Below the pieces are notes generated by a model that had not been told where the DNA came from, made no database searches, and saw only the letters and a program-made list of their open reading frames with translations. Both the position numbers and the translations under genes were made by a program. Shown here piece by piece: positions 1 through 5,825 of a stretch of DNA of 42,176 bases (within the stretch, counting starts at the first letter, position 1; every line of letters begins with the position of its first letter). The stretch comes from Burkholderia pseudomultivorans (lineage in GTDB: Bacteria; Pseudomonadota; Gammaproteobacteria; Burkholderiales; Burkholderiaceae): NCBI RefSeq assembly GCF_902499075.1, contig NZ_CABVPP010000060.1, positions 1 through 42,176 on the forward strand. The letters are read 5' to 3'.

Positions 1-216
1 GCGCGCGGCGGCGAACTGTACGTGTTCGCCGACGCGGACACGCAGATCGTCAACGACGACGGCCTGCACGTGATCCGGATGCCCGAGCATTACGGACAGT
101 TGTCGCCGATCCTGCACGTGGTGCCGCTGCAGCTGCTCGCGTATCACACGGCATGCGCGCGCGGCACCGATGTCGACAAGCCGCGCAACCTCGCGAAGTC
201 GGTGACGGTGGAATAA
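1..216 (+). CDS. glmS: GlmS C-terminal end (glutamine-fructose-6-phosphate aminotransferase), partial
   Basis: The reading frame is open from the first base and ends in TAA at 214-216, giving the last 71 residues of a protein whose start lies outside the window. The closing stretch ([10 protein letters not shown], then [17 protein letters not shown]) is the conserved end of the second SIS isomerase domain of GlmS, including the [13 protein letters not shown] terminus. GlmS makes glucosamine-6-phosphate from fructose-6-phosphate and glutamine, the first step towards UDP-GlcNAc for peptidoglycan and LPS. The catalytic N-terminal glutaminase half cannot be checked here. No clear intrinsic terminator follows. 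Confidence 0.93.
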   Translation, partial: ARGGELYVFADADTQIVNDDGLHVIRMPEHYGQLSPILHVVPLQLLAYHTACARGTDVDKPRNLAKSVTVE

Positions 217-303
217 GGCAACACCGGGTCGGGAGGGCCCTGCAGGGTCGTCGCGTCGGCGCGCGGCCGGCTGCTTGTGGCCGTTTGGCCAGGTCGAAAT
301 ATA

Positions 304-318
304 TACCACGTAGTGGTA
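304..318. promoter_or_regulatory. TACCAC-GTA-GTGGTA palindrome, likely toxin-antitoxin operator
   Basis: A perfect 6-bp inverted repeat with a 3-bp centre lies in an AT-richer patch just upstream of the toxin remnant. Autoregulatory HigA/NadS-type antitoxins bind short palindromes of this kind overlapping their promoter. The link to the downstream antitoxin is inference from position. Confidence 0.5.
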
Positions 319-334
319 CATAATTCTGTGCTAA

Positions 335-466
335 CTCGACCGGCCCGACATCGACGAACGCGAACTGCGCGCCTTCGGAAAGCTTGCGGTCGATCTCGGG
401 CATCGCACCAACGACGACCTCGCAACGCTGATCGCACTAAACGAGCTTGTGGAGATTTGCAATGGC
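335..466 (+). pseudogene. Remnant of a RelE/HigB-type toxin (C-terminal part only)
   Basis: After a TAA at 332-334 an open frame reads LDRPDIDERELRAFGKLAVD and then LGHRTNDDLATLIALNELVEIC. This resembles the C-terminal helical end of RelE/HigB-like toxins, which commonly finish in a (E/V)EI/VxC motif overlapping the antitoxin start. Here the final codons overlap the antitoxin ATG in the same way. No in-frame start exists, the N-terminal two thirds (the RNase fold) is missing, and the frame runs past the normal toxin end without a stop. I read this as an internal deletion that kept the operator at 304-318 and the antitoxin. The family assignment rests on a short stretch and on context. Confidence 0.55.
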
Positions 467-782
467 CAAGAGTCGGTTCAAGAGCGACGCAACGGAGGCG
501 ATCCACAGCGCCGCGTGCGGTCTTTATCGCGCCAATCTGATCGACAAGAAGACGATGCGCGAATACGACACGCTCTGCATCGAAGCCGCCCCGCAGTTCG
601 CCCCGGAAGCAATTGCCCGCATCCGCAAGTCGGTCAACGTGAGCCAGAGCGTGTTTGCGCTCTACCTGAACACGACGACGTCGACGATCCGTCAATGGGA
701 ACAGGGCGACAAGCGGCCGAGCGGCATCGCTGCGCGCATGCTGCAGATCGTCGAGAAGCACGGGCTTGAGGTGTTCTCCTGA
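462..782 (+). CDS. HTH (XRE/HigA-NadS-like) antitoxin, apparently orphan
   Basis: A 106-residue protein starting MAKSRFKSDA. Its C-terminal half (about residues 50-90) is a Cro/C1-type helix-turn-helix, with IRKSVNVSQSVFALYLN followed by TTTSTIRQWEQGDKRPSG, the arrangement of antitoxins paired with RelE/HigB toxins. The ATG at 462 is preferred to an in-frame TTG at 447 because it matches the usual overlap with the toxin 3' end. The partner toxin upstream is reduced to a fragment, so the protein may now only repress its own promoter (palindrome at 304-318) or act on other operators. Known for the family: autoregulation and toxin neutralisation. The orphan state is seen in the sequence. Confidence 0.8.
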   Translation: MAKSRFKSDATEAIHSAACGLYRANLIDKKTMREYDTLCIEAAPQFAPEAIARIRKSVNVSQSVFALYLNTTTSTIRQWEQGDKRPSGIAARMLQIVEKHGLEVFS

Positions 783-841
783 GTACGCCTTTACACCTCG
801 CAGGCCGCCTTGCGCGCCGAAAAGAATCTGACGGAGAGACA

Positions 842-1306
842 ATGCTGAGACTGTTTGGATGCGGAGTACTGGCGCTGACGTTCGCGTCGACGGGCTGGGC
901 GGCCGAGCACTACGTCGAGGTCTGGAACCCGCCCGAGGCGCGGCTGCCTGCTGCTCGTACGCCTGCCCATACGCCGTCCGCACACACCGGCGCCGACGCG
1001 CATGCCGCCAAGGGCGCGGAGAAGCACGCAAGCGCGCAGCCGAAAGCGATCATGAAGCCGCCGCACAAGCGCCGTGTCGCGCAAGCGCTGAAAGCCGAGC
1101 CCCATCGGCCGCCCGCCGCGGCTGAACCGCCGGCCGCGCCGCGCCCCGTCGCGCAGCCCACGCCGGGCCGCCTCACGGTGATGCAGCCGGCTGCGCCCGA
1201 TGCGCCGCACGCGCACGACTTTTCCGACATCCCGCGGCAATACACGCCGGACGGCAACGTGCTGCGTGTCGGCACGCGCAACCGCCCCGCCGAGGTGACG
1301 CGATAA
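842..1306 (+). CDS. Exported Pro/Ala-rich protein of unknown function
   Basis: A 154-residue product. It begins with a signal peptide: hydrophobic segment at residues 4-18, likely cut after GWAA near residue 21. The mature part is low-complexity, rich in Ala, Pro, His and Lys over residues 35-120, with no recognisable domain. The last 30 residues (FSDIPRQYTPDGNVLRVGTR) look more ordered. A Shine-Dalgarno GGAGAG lies about 5 nt before the ATG. The stop and the next start share a base (TAATG), so the two genes are translationally coupled. It is probably a periplasmic or envelope protein; function unknown. Confidence 0.75.
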   Translation: MLRLFGCGVLALTFASTGWAAEHYVEVWNPPEARLPAARTPAHTPSAHTGADAHAAKGAEKHASAQPKAIMKPPHKRRVAQALKAEPHRPPAAAEPPAAPRPVAQPTPGRLTVMQPAAPDAPHAHDFSDIPRQYTPDGNVLRVGTRNRPAEVTR

Positions 1307-1524
1307 TGGAAGCACAGACCTATCACGGCTACCAGATCTGGGGCCACGCGATCCTGCAGCAGGACGAGATCCTGCAGCCCGAGCGCTACGCGGCGAGCGG
1401 CACGATCACGCAGAACAACAAGCTGGTCGAGGCGTCGGGCGTGCTCGACGTGTTCGACACCGAGGACGAAGCGCGCGAAGCGGGGCTCGAATGGGCCCGC
1501 GCATGGATCGACAACCATCGCTGA
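1306..1524 (+). CDS. Small cytoplasmic protein of unknown function, coupled to the gene before it
   Basis: A 72-residue acidic protein (MEAQTYHGYQIWGHAI ... GLEWARAWIDNHR) without signal peptide or membrane segment. The pattern of a short beta-rich N-terminus with YHGY/IWGHA, followed by a helical tail with DTEDEAREAGLEWARAWID, suggests one compact domain. I do not recognise a named family with confidence. The A of its ATG is the last base of the upstream TAA, so expression depends on the exported protein gene at 842-1306. Codon use matches the neighbours, which supports a real gene. Confidence 0.7.
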   Translation: MEAQTYHGYQIWGHAILQQDEILQPERYAASGTITQNNKLVEASGVLDVFDTEDEAREAGLEWARAWIDNHR

Positions 1525-1615
1525 CTCCGGCCCGCCCCTCTACGACGGGCCCGCGCATCCTTCCCCTTTCCGGCGCGCCGCCGCGCGATACCGCGCCCTC
1601 ACCGCCTCCAGCCGC

Positions 1616-1646
1616 TTGACCTTCCCACGATGGCAAGCTTCATGCT
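1616..1646 (+). promoter_or_regulatory. CueR/MerR-type promoter of the copper-chaperone gene
   Basis: TTGACC (1616-1621) and CATGCT (1641-1646) are separated by 19 bp, the overlong spacer typical of MerR-family activated promoters. The spacer carries an imperfect dyad, ACCTTCCCA/TGGCAAGCT, matching the ACCTTgCC...GGcAAGGT form of CueR boxes. The ATG at 1682 would give a leader of about 30 nt. Copper induction through CueR is inferred. No cueR or copA lies in the window. Confidence 0.7.
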
Positions 1647-1681
1647 TCACCGGTCGTCAACCCACCACTCAGGAGAACACG

Positions 1682-1882
1682 ATGGAATTCGAAGTCCAGG
1701 ACATGACCTGCGGCGGCTGCGCGAATGCGATCACGCGTGCCGTGACGGCCGCGGATCCGGCCGCGAAGCTCGACATCGACGTCGCGGCGAAGATCGTCAA
1801 GGTCGAATCGGCACAGGGCGCCGAGCGCGTGCAGGCGATCATCGAAGCCGCGGGCTTCCATCCCGCGCTGCGCGCGGCATGA
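1682..1882 (+). CDS. copZ: Heavy-metal-associated (HMA) domain protein, CopZ-like copper chaperone
   Basis: A 66-residue protein consisting of one HMA fold. The metal-binding loop MTCGGC gives the CxxC pair Cys10/Cys13, followed by ITRAV, and the fold closes with GAERVQAIIEAAGFHPALR. Such small proteins bind Cu(I) and hand it to CopA-type P-ATPases. The start at 1682 has the SD-like AGGAG about 8 nt upstream, and earlier in-frame codons give no conserved sequence. It stands alone: the neighbours are unrelated and no copper ATPase is present. The CueR-like promoter just upstream supports a copper role. A mercury or zinc ligand is possible but less likely. Confidence 0.87.
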   Translation: MEFEVQDMTCGGCANAITRAVTAADPAAKLDIDVAAKIVKVESAQGAERVQAIIEAAGFHPALRAA

Positions 1883-1967
1883 CGCACGCGGCGGCCGTGC
1901 GCGTCCCGACGCGCCGGCCCCGTACCACCACGGGCGCAGTGCCGGCCGGCGCTGCGCCCGATTTCCG

Positions 1968-3458
1968 TCAGCGCAACCGCACGAGCGTCGACTTCAGCTC
2001 CGTGTACTTCTCGAGCGCATGCAGCGACTTGTCGCGGCCGTTGCCCGACTGCTTGTAGCCGCCGAACGGGAAGTTCATGTCGCCGCCCTCGTCGTAGCAG
2101 TTCACCCACACCGTGCCCGCCCGCAGCCGGCGCGACACCTCGTGCGCGGTCGTCAGGTTCGACGTCCACACGGCCGCGGCCAGCCCGTAGTCGGTGTCGT
2201 TCGCGATCCGCACGGCCTCGTCGATATCGTCGAACACGATCAGCGACAGCACCGGCCCGAAAATCTCCTCGCGCGCGATCTTCGCGTCGGGCTTCACCTC
2301 GAACACCGTCGGCTCGACGTAGAAGCCGCCCGTGTCTTCCTTCACGCGCGCGCCGCCGGTGACCAGCGTGCCCTCCTTGCGGCCCGCGTCGATATAGCCG
2401 AGCACACGTTCGAGCTGGATGCCGTCGACGATCGCGCCCATCGACACCGACGGATCGAGCGGATTGCCGGGCACGTATGCGCGCGCGGCCGCGACCAGCT
2501 TCTCGACGAACGCGTCCTTGATGTCGCGATGCACGAGCAGCCGCGAGCCGGCCGTGCACATCTCGCCCATGTTGTAGAAAATCGCGCCGGCCGCGGCCTG
2601 CGCGGCGCGGTCGAGGTCCGGGCAGTCGGGCAGCACGATGTTCGGCGACTTGCCGCCGAGTTCGAGCCACGCGCGCTTCAGGTTCGACTGCGCCGCGTAC
2701 TGCATGATCAGCTTGCCGACCGCGGTCGAGCCCGTGAACGCGATGCAGTCGACGTCGTGATGCAGCGCGAGCAGCTTGCCCGGCTCGCCCGCGCCCGGCA
2801 CCACGTTGAACACGCCGGCCGGGATGCCGGCCTCGAACGCGAGCTGCGCGACGCGGATCGCGGTCAGCGGCGACTTCTCCGACGGCTTCAGCACGACGCT
2901 GTTGCCGGCCGCGAGCGCCGGGCCGAACTTCCACGCGGCCATCAGCAGCGGGAAATTCCACGGCACCACGGCCGCGACGACGCCGACCGGCTCGCGCGTG
3001 ACGAGCCCGACCAGGTGATGATCGGCCGGCGCGACTTCGCCGCCGACCTTGTCGATCGCTTCCGCGAACCATTCGACGCAGTACGCGGCGCCCGGCACGT
3101 CGACCGTCGTCGTGTCGCCGATCGGCTTGCCCGCGTCGAGCGTCTCGAGCAGCGACAGCTCGTCGAGATGCTCGCGCATCAGCGCGGCCCAGCGCAGCAG
3201 CACGGCCTTGCGTGCGCGCGGATTCAGGCCGGCCCAGACGCCCGCGTCGAACGCGCGGCGCGCGGCCGCGACGGCCGCGTTCACGTCGGCCTCGCCGCAG
3301 TCGGCCACCTTCGTCAGCACGCGGCCGTCGATCGGGCTCACGCAGTCGAACGTCCGGCCGCCGTGCGCGTCGCGCAACGCGCCGTCGATGAATGCACGCC
3401 CTTCGATCGCGAGCGACGCCGCCTTGTCCTGCCAGTCAGCCAAAGTCAACTTGTTCAT
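1968..3458 (-). CDS. puuC: Gamma-glutamyl-gamma-aminobutyraldehyde / 4-aminobutanal dehydrogenase (PuuC/KauB type)
   Basis: A 496-residue NAD(P)-dependent aldehyde dehydrogenase of normal length. Visible signatures are PWNFP (Asn168), the cofactor Lys191 in VVLKPSEKSP, FTGSTAVGKL at the nucleotide site, the general base Glu266 in LELGGKSPN, and the catalytic Cys301 in GEMCTAGSRL. In the PuuABCD route the enzyme oxidises gamma-glutamyl-gamma-aminobutyraldehyde to gamma-glutamyl-GABA. Relatives (KauB) also oxidise 4-aminobutanal made by SpuC, so this one enzyme could serve both routes encoded next door. A GAGG Shine-Dalgarno precedes the ATG. The gene lies downstream of puuR on the same strand (84-bp gap), so both probably share a PuuR-controlled promoter. 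Confidence 0.9.
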   Translation of the reverse strand: MNKLTLADWQDKAASLAIEGRAFIDGALRDAHGGRTFDCVSPIDGRVLTKVADCGEADVNAAVAAARRAFDAGVWAGLNPRARKAVLLRWAALMREHLDELSLLETLDAGKPIGDTTTVDVPGAAYCVEWFAEAIDKVGGEVAPADHHLVGLVTREPVGVVAAVVPWNFPLLMAAWKFGPALAAGNSVVLKPSEKSPLTAIRVAQLAFEAGIPAGVFNVVPGAGEPGKLLALHHDVDCIAFTGSTAVGKLIMQYAAQSNLKRAWLELGGKSPNIVLPDCPDLDRAAQAAAGAIFYNMGEMCTAGSRLLVHRDIKDAFVEKLVAAARAYVPGNPLDPSVSMGAIVDGIQLERVLGYIDAGRKEGTLVTGGARVKEDTGGFYVEPTVFEVKPDAKIAREEIFGPVLSLIVFDDIDEAVRIANDTDYGLAAAVWTSNLTTAHEVSRRLRAGTVWVNCYDEGGDMNFPFGGYKQSGNGRDKSLHALEKYTELKSTLVRLR

Positions 3459-3542
3459 TCAGGATGCCTCAATGTGATGGCATTCGCGGTTCGACGTGCG
3501 GCGCACGCAATGCGCGGCCGCCGCGAATGCGGTGACGCGCGG

Positions 3543-4112
3543 TCAGAAGGTCGCCGGCGAATTGGCCGAGACGACCTCGCAGATCTGTTCCGCGCTGGGA
3601 TTGCGAAAACGGTGCGGCAAACGGCTTTCGAAGTAGTAGCCGTCCCCGGGGTCGAGCAGCCATGTCGCGCCGTCGACGGTCAGCTCCAGGCGGCCCGACA
3701 CGACGACGCCGCCCTCGTGCCCCGCATGCGCCAGCATCTCCGGCCCCGTATCGGCCAGCGGCTGGTAGACCTCGCGCATGATGCACATGTTGCGGTCCTT
3801 CACGCCCGCGCCGACGAGGTGAAACGCGAGCGCGTCGTTGCCGAGGTTCGGCATCTCGTCGCGGCGGGACACGACCGTGCGCGATTCGACGAGCTCGAAC
3901 GTGAAGAACTCCGCAAGACTCATCGGAATGCATTCGAGCAGTTTCTTCAGCGAGCCGACCGACGGGCTCACGCGGCCCTGCTCGATCAGCGAGATCGTGC
4001 CGTTGGTCACGCCGGCCCGCTTCGCGAGTTCGCGCTGCGATAGCGCATGCTTGTTGCGCACGAAACGCAGGCGCTCGGCGACTTCGGTGGACATCGATTC
4101 GGTTTCGGACAC
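3543..4112 (-). CDS. puuR: PuuR-type repressor of putrescine utilisation (HTH plus cupin)
   Basis: A 189-residue protein with an N-terminal XRE helix-turn-helix (about residues 13-67: LSQRELAKRAGVTNGTISLI, then EQGRVSPSVGSLKKLL) and a C-terminal cupin-2 barrel (about 110-180: GHEGGVVVSGRLELTVDG, LPHRFRN). This is the architecture and length of E. coli PuuR, which represses the puu genes until putrescine binds. Position agrees: divergent from puuD and upstream of puuC. The frame opens with GTG at 4112; an ATG at 4094 is an equal alternative because neither has a clear Shine-Dalgarno, and both leave the HTH intact. A PuuR-operator-like sequence lies about 100 bp upstream at 4211-4225, suggesting autoregulation. 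Confidence 0.88.
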   Translation of the reverse strand: MSETESMSTEVAERLRFVRNKHALSQRELAKRAGVTNGTISLIEQGRVSPSVGSLKKLLECIPMSLAEFFTFELVESRTVVSRRDEMPNLGNDALAFHLVGAGVKDRNMCIMREVYQPLADTGPEMLAHAGHEGGVVVSGRLELTVDGATWLLDPGDGYYFESRLPHRFRNPSAEQICEVVSANSPATF

Positions 4113-4210
4113 GATAGGCGCGATGAAAAAGTGAAACGACGCGGTGGACTGCCGTTGAATATTCTAATCACTTTATGCCGCGTATTAACGGGGAAAACCC
4201 TGAAAGGCGT

Positions 4211-4225
4211 TCGAAATAATGAACA
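4211..4225 (+). promoter_or_regulatory. PuuR operator-like site
   Basis: TCGAAATAATGAACA matches 11 of 15 positions of the E. coli PuuR recognition sequence AAAATATAATGAACA as I recall it, including the intact block ATAATGAACA (4216-4225). GTTC at 4209-4212 and GAAC at 4221-4224 give it dyad character. Its place between divergent puuR and puuD supports the reading. Conservation of the site across such distant bacteria would need testing. Confidence 0.6.
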
Positions 4226-4303
4226 CCGTGTCGAGTATTCCTTTTATGAATCTTTTATTCGCACTGCTCGGGAAAGCCCTGATGCAGGACCGTTAAAAAA
4301 CAT

Positions 4304-4331
4304 TTGACGCCGTTTTTGGCTCGTATATGCT
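4304..4331 (+). promoter_or_regulatory. Sigma70-like promoter reading towards puuD
   Basis: TTGACG (4304-4309), 16-bp spacer, TATGCT (4326-4331), inside the AT-rich patch. If used, transcription would start near 4338 and give a leader of about 660 nt before puuD. The PuuR-like site lies about 80 bp upstream of the -35 element. Confidence 0.5.
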
Positions 4332-4471
4332 GGCTCTCAGGTCAGCGTCACCGGCACGTCATGTGCAGCAAAATGCGATATTGCAACGCAAAAATTGATG
4401 CCCGTCGATGTAAGCGATGCTGAACCGGCGCCTCGATTATTTTAAACGCCCCGCGCGTTGGAACGATCAGG

Positions 4472-4486
4472 TGTTCAATACTTTCA
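4472..4486 (-). promoter_or_regulatory. Second, weaker PuuR-like match
   Basis: TGTTCAATACTTTCA on the plus strand matches 10 of 15 positions of the reverse complement of the E. coli PuuR site, with the TGTTCA block intact, and GAAC follows at 4488-4491. It lies inside the predicted leader, about 250 bp from the first site. Chance occurrence is possible. Confidence 0.3.
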
Positions 4487-4746
4487 ACGAACCAGTCGAG
4501 TGTAATCGTGAGAGTCCGTGGCCCTCTGGTGAGGTGGGATCGAGGCGATGTGCGAAGTCTGCGCAGCGCGGTCCCGCCTTCCGACGGCAGTTGCGGCTGG
4601 CATAGTCCTCGCCTGCATCTGTCGATCTACACCATCCTGTCTCGTCGTTCGGTCCGGCGTCACAACGCCGTTTCCGCACGCGCATTCGTCGCCGTTCATA
4701 CCGACGAAGTCGCGTCGCTGCTGCCGTAGCGCCTCTTTTCTCTTCA

Positions 4747-4851
4747 CGTCGTTCGTTTCGCCTGCATCCCGTTAGCCGCGTCGATTGCGCGGTGACGGCA
4801 CGCGTTCGCGCATGCGTTGCAGCGTCGCGCGTCGCAACGAAACGAACGACG
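4747..4851 (+). other. Structured leader element with a perfect 14-bp long-range stem
   Basis: Arms CGTCGTTCGTTTCG (4747-4760) and CGAAACGAACGACG (4838-4851) are exact reverse complements separated by 77 nt. Between them smaller hairpins can form, such as CCGCG-tcgattg-CGCGG near 4774-4790. Another hairpin follows at about 4853-4880 (GATC..CGCGC-gca-GCGCG-GATC). A closing stem enclosing inner hairpins is the layout of many cis-regulatory RNAs. The flanks show no target-site duplication, which argues against a small mobile element. Confidence 0.45.
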
Positions 4852-5002
4852 GCTTGATCGTCGCGCGCAGCGCGGATCGCCACACCATCCCGTTGCGCTC
4901 ATTCATCAGCGGCCTTGCGGCTTTCGCGAGGCTGCGGGGCCGTGTCGCGCCTGCGTTTCGGCAACTGCCGCGATTCGCACACGACGGCCCTTCGGATAAC
5001 TG

Positions 5003-5797
5003 ATGGACGTCATGGAAAGGAAACCCCTCGTCGGCATCACCGCCGACCACACGCAAATCGGCGCACACGCGTCGCATACGGTCGGCGACAAATACGTCGC
5101 CGCGATCGTCGACGGCGCCCACGCGCTGGCGATGGTGCTGCCCGCGCTCGGCGCTCGCCAGTCGACGGACGACGTGCTCGATGCGGTCGACGGCCTGCTG
5201 TTTACCGGCAGCTACTCGAACGTCGAGCCGCACCTGTACGGCGGCGAGCCGAGCGCACCCGGCACGAAGCACGACCCGGCGCGCGACGCGACGACGCTGC
5301 CGCTGCTGCGCGCGGCAATCGCCGCGGGCGTGCCGGTGCTGGCGGTCTGCCGCGGCTTCCAGGAGCTGAACGTCGTGTGCGGCGGCACGCTGCATCAGCG
5401 CGTGCATGAAGTGCCCGGCCTCGCCGATCACCGCGAGGACGACGACGCGCCGATGGACACGCAATACGGCCCCGCGCACGTCGTGCGCCTGACGCCGGGC
5501 GGCATGCTGCACGCGCTCGCCGGCGGCCGCGACGAAGTGCACGTGAACTCGCTGCACAAGCAGGGCATCGCGCAACTCGGCTCCGGCCTCGCGATCGAGG
5601 CCGTCGCGCCGGACGGCCTGATCGAGGCCGTGAGCGTCGTCGACGCACCGGCCTTCGCGCTCGCCGTGCAATGGCATCCGGAATGGCGGCATGCGCAGGA
5701 CCCGCTGTCGAGCGCGATCTTCCGCGCCTTCGGCGACGCCTGCCGTGCGCGCCGCGCAGCCCGCACGCGCGCCACGGCCGCCGCCGCGCTCGCCTGA
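5003..5797 (+). CDS. puuD: Gamma-glutamyl-GABA hydrolase (class I GATase-like, peptidase C26)
   Basis: 264 residues. The nucleophile elbow AVCRGFQELNV places the catalytic Cys at 116, and VQWHPEW supplies His225 and Glu227, the Cys-His-Glu triad of C26 hydrolases. LLFTGSYSNVEPHLY and CGGTLHQ are also typical of PuuD. The enzyme releases GABA and glutamate from gamma-glutamyl-GABA, the last step of the PuuABCD pathway. It is the first gene of the rightward operon, 28 bp before puuA. The start could be ATG 5003 or ATG 5012; both have weak ribosome-binding sites, so translation may be limited or controlled by the long structured leader. The Ala/Arg-rich C-terminal tail is an unremarkable extension. 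Confidence 0.9.
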   Translation: MDVMERKPLVGITADHTQIGAHASHTVGDKYVAAIVDGAHALAMVLPALGARQSTDDVLDAVDGLLFTGSYSNVEPHLYGGEPSAPGTKHDPARDATTLPLLRAAIAAGVPVLAVCRGFQELNVVCGGTLHQRVHEVPGLADHREDDDAPMDTQYGPAHVVRLTPGGMLHALAGGRDEVHVNSLHKQGIAQLGSGLAIEAVAPDGLIEAVSVVDAPAFALAVQWHPEWRHAQDPLSSAIFRAFGDACRARRAARTRATAAAALA

Positions 5798-5825
5798 GCG
5801 CGCCGCCCCACCAACGAGAACAAAC

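Larger units (their letters stand above)
4113..5002. other. 890-bp divergent puuR/puuD control region without a gene
   Basis: No credible coding sequence. Bases about 4140-4420 are markedly AT-richer than the surroundings, as expected of a regulated divergent promoter. Within it are a PuuR-like site (4211-4225), a sigma70-like promoter reading towards puuD (4304-4331) and a second weaker PuuR-like match (4472-4486). A possible TAGAAT -10 for puuR lies at 4161-4166 on the minus strand. From 4747 the leader is GC-rich and strongly self-complementary. Short open frames in this stretch have no Shine-Dalgarno and no family signature. Confidence 0.6.

Noticed and set aside
449-769. A 106-residue frame overlapping the antitoxin, possibly the toxin
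   Set aside because: Only the first few residues (up to about EICNGQ) resemble a toxin end; the rest is the antitoxin read one base off.
2019-4043. A 674-residue open frame on the plus strand across puuC and puuR
   Set aside because: It is antisense to two clear genes, is rich in Arg and Ala and has no family motif. It is the usual shadow in very GC-rich DNA.
4417-4605. Small open frames in the puuD leader, as possible leader peptides
   Set aside because: They have no Shine-Dalgarno, no codon bias like the neighbours and no runs of regulatory codons. They are treated as non-coding.
4747-4851. A miniature transposable element with 14-bp terminal repeats
   Set aside because: No flanking target duplication and no second copy in the window. 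A structured leader explains it at least as well.
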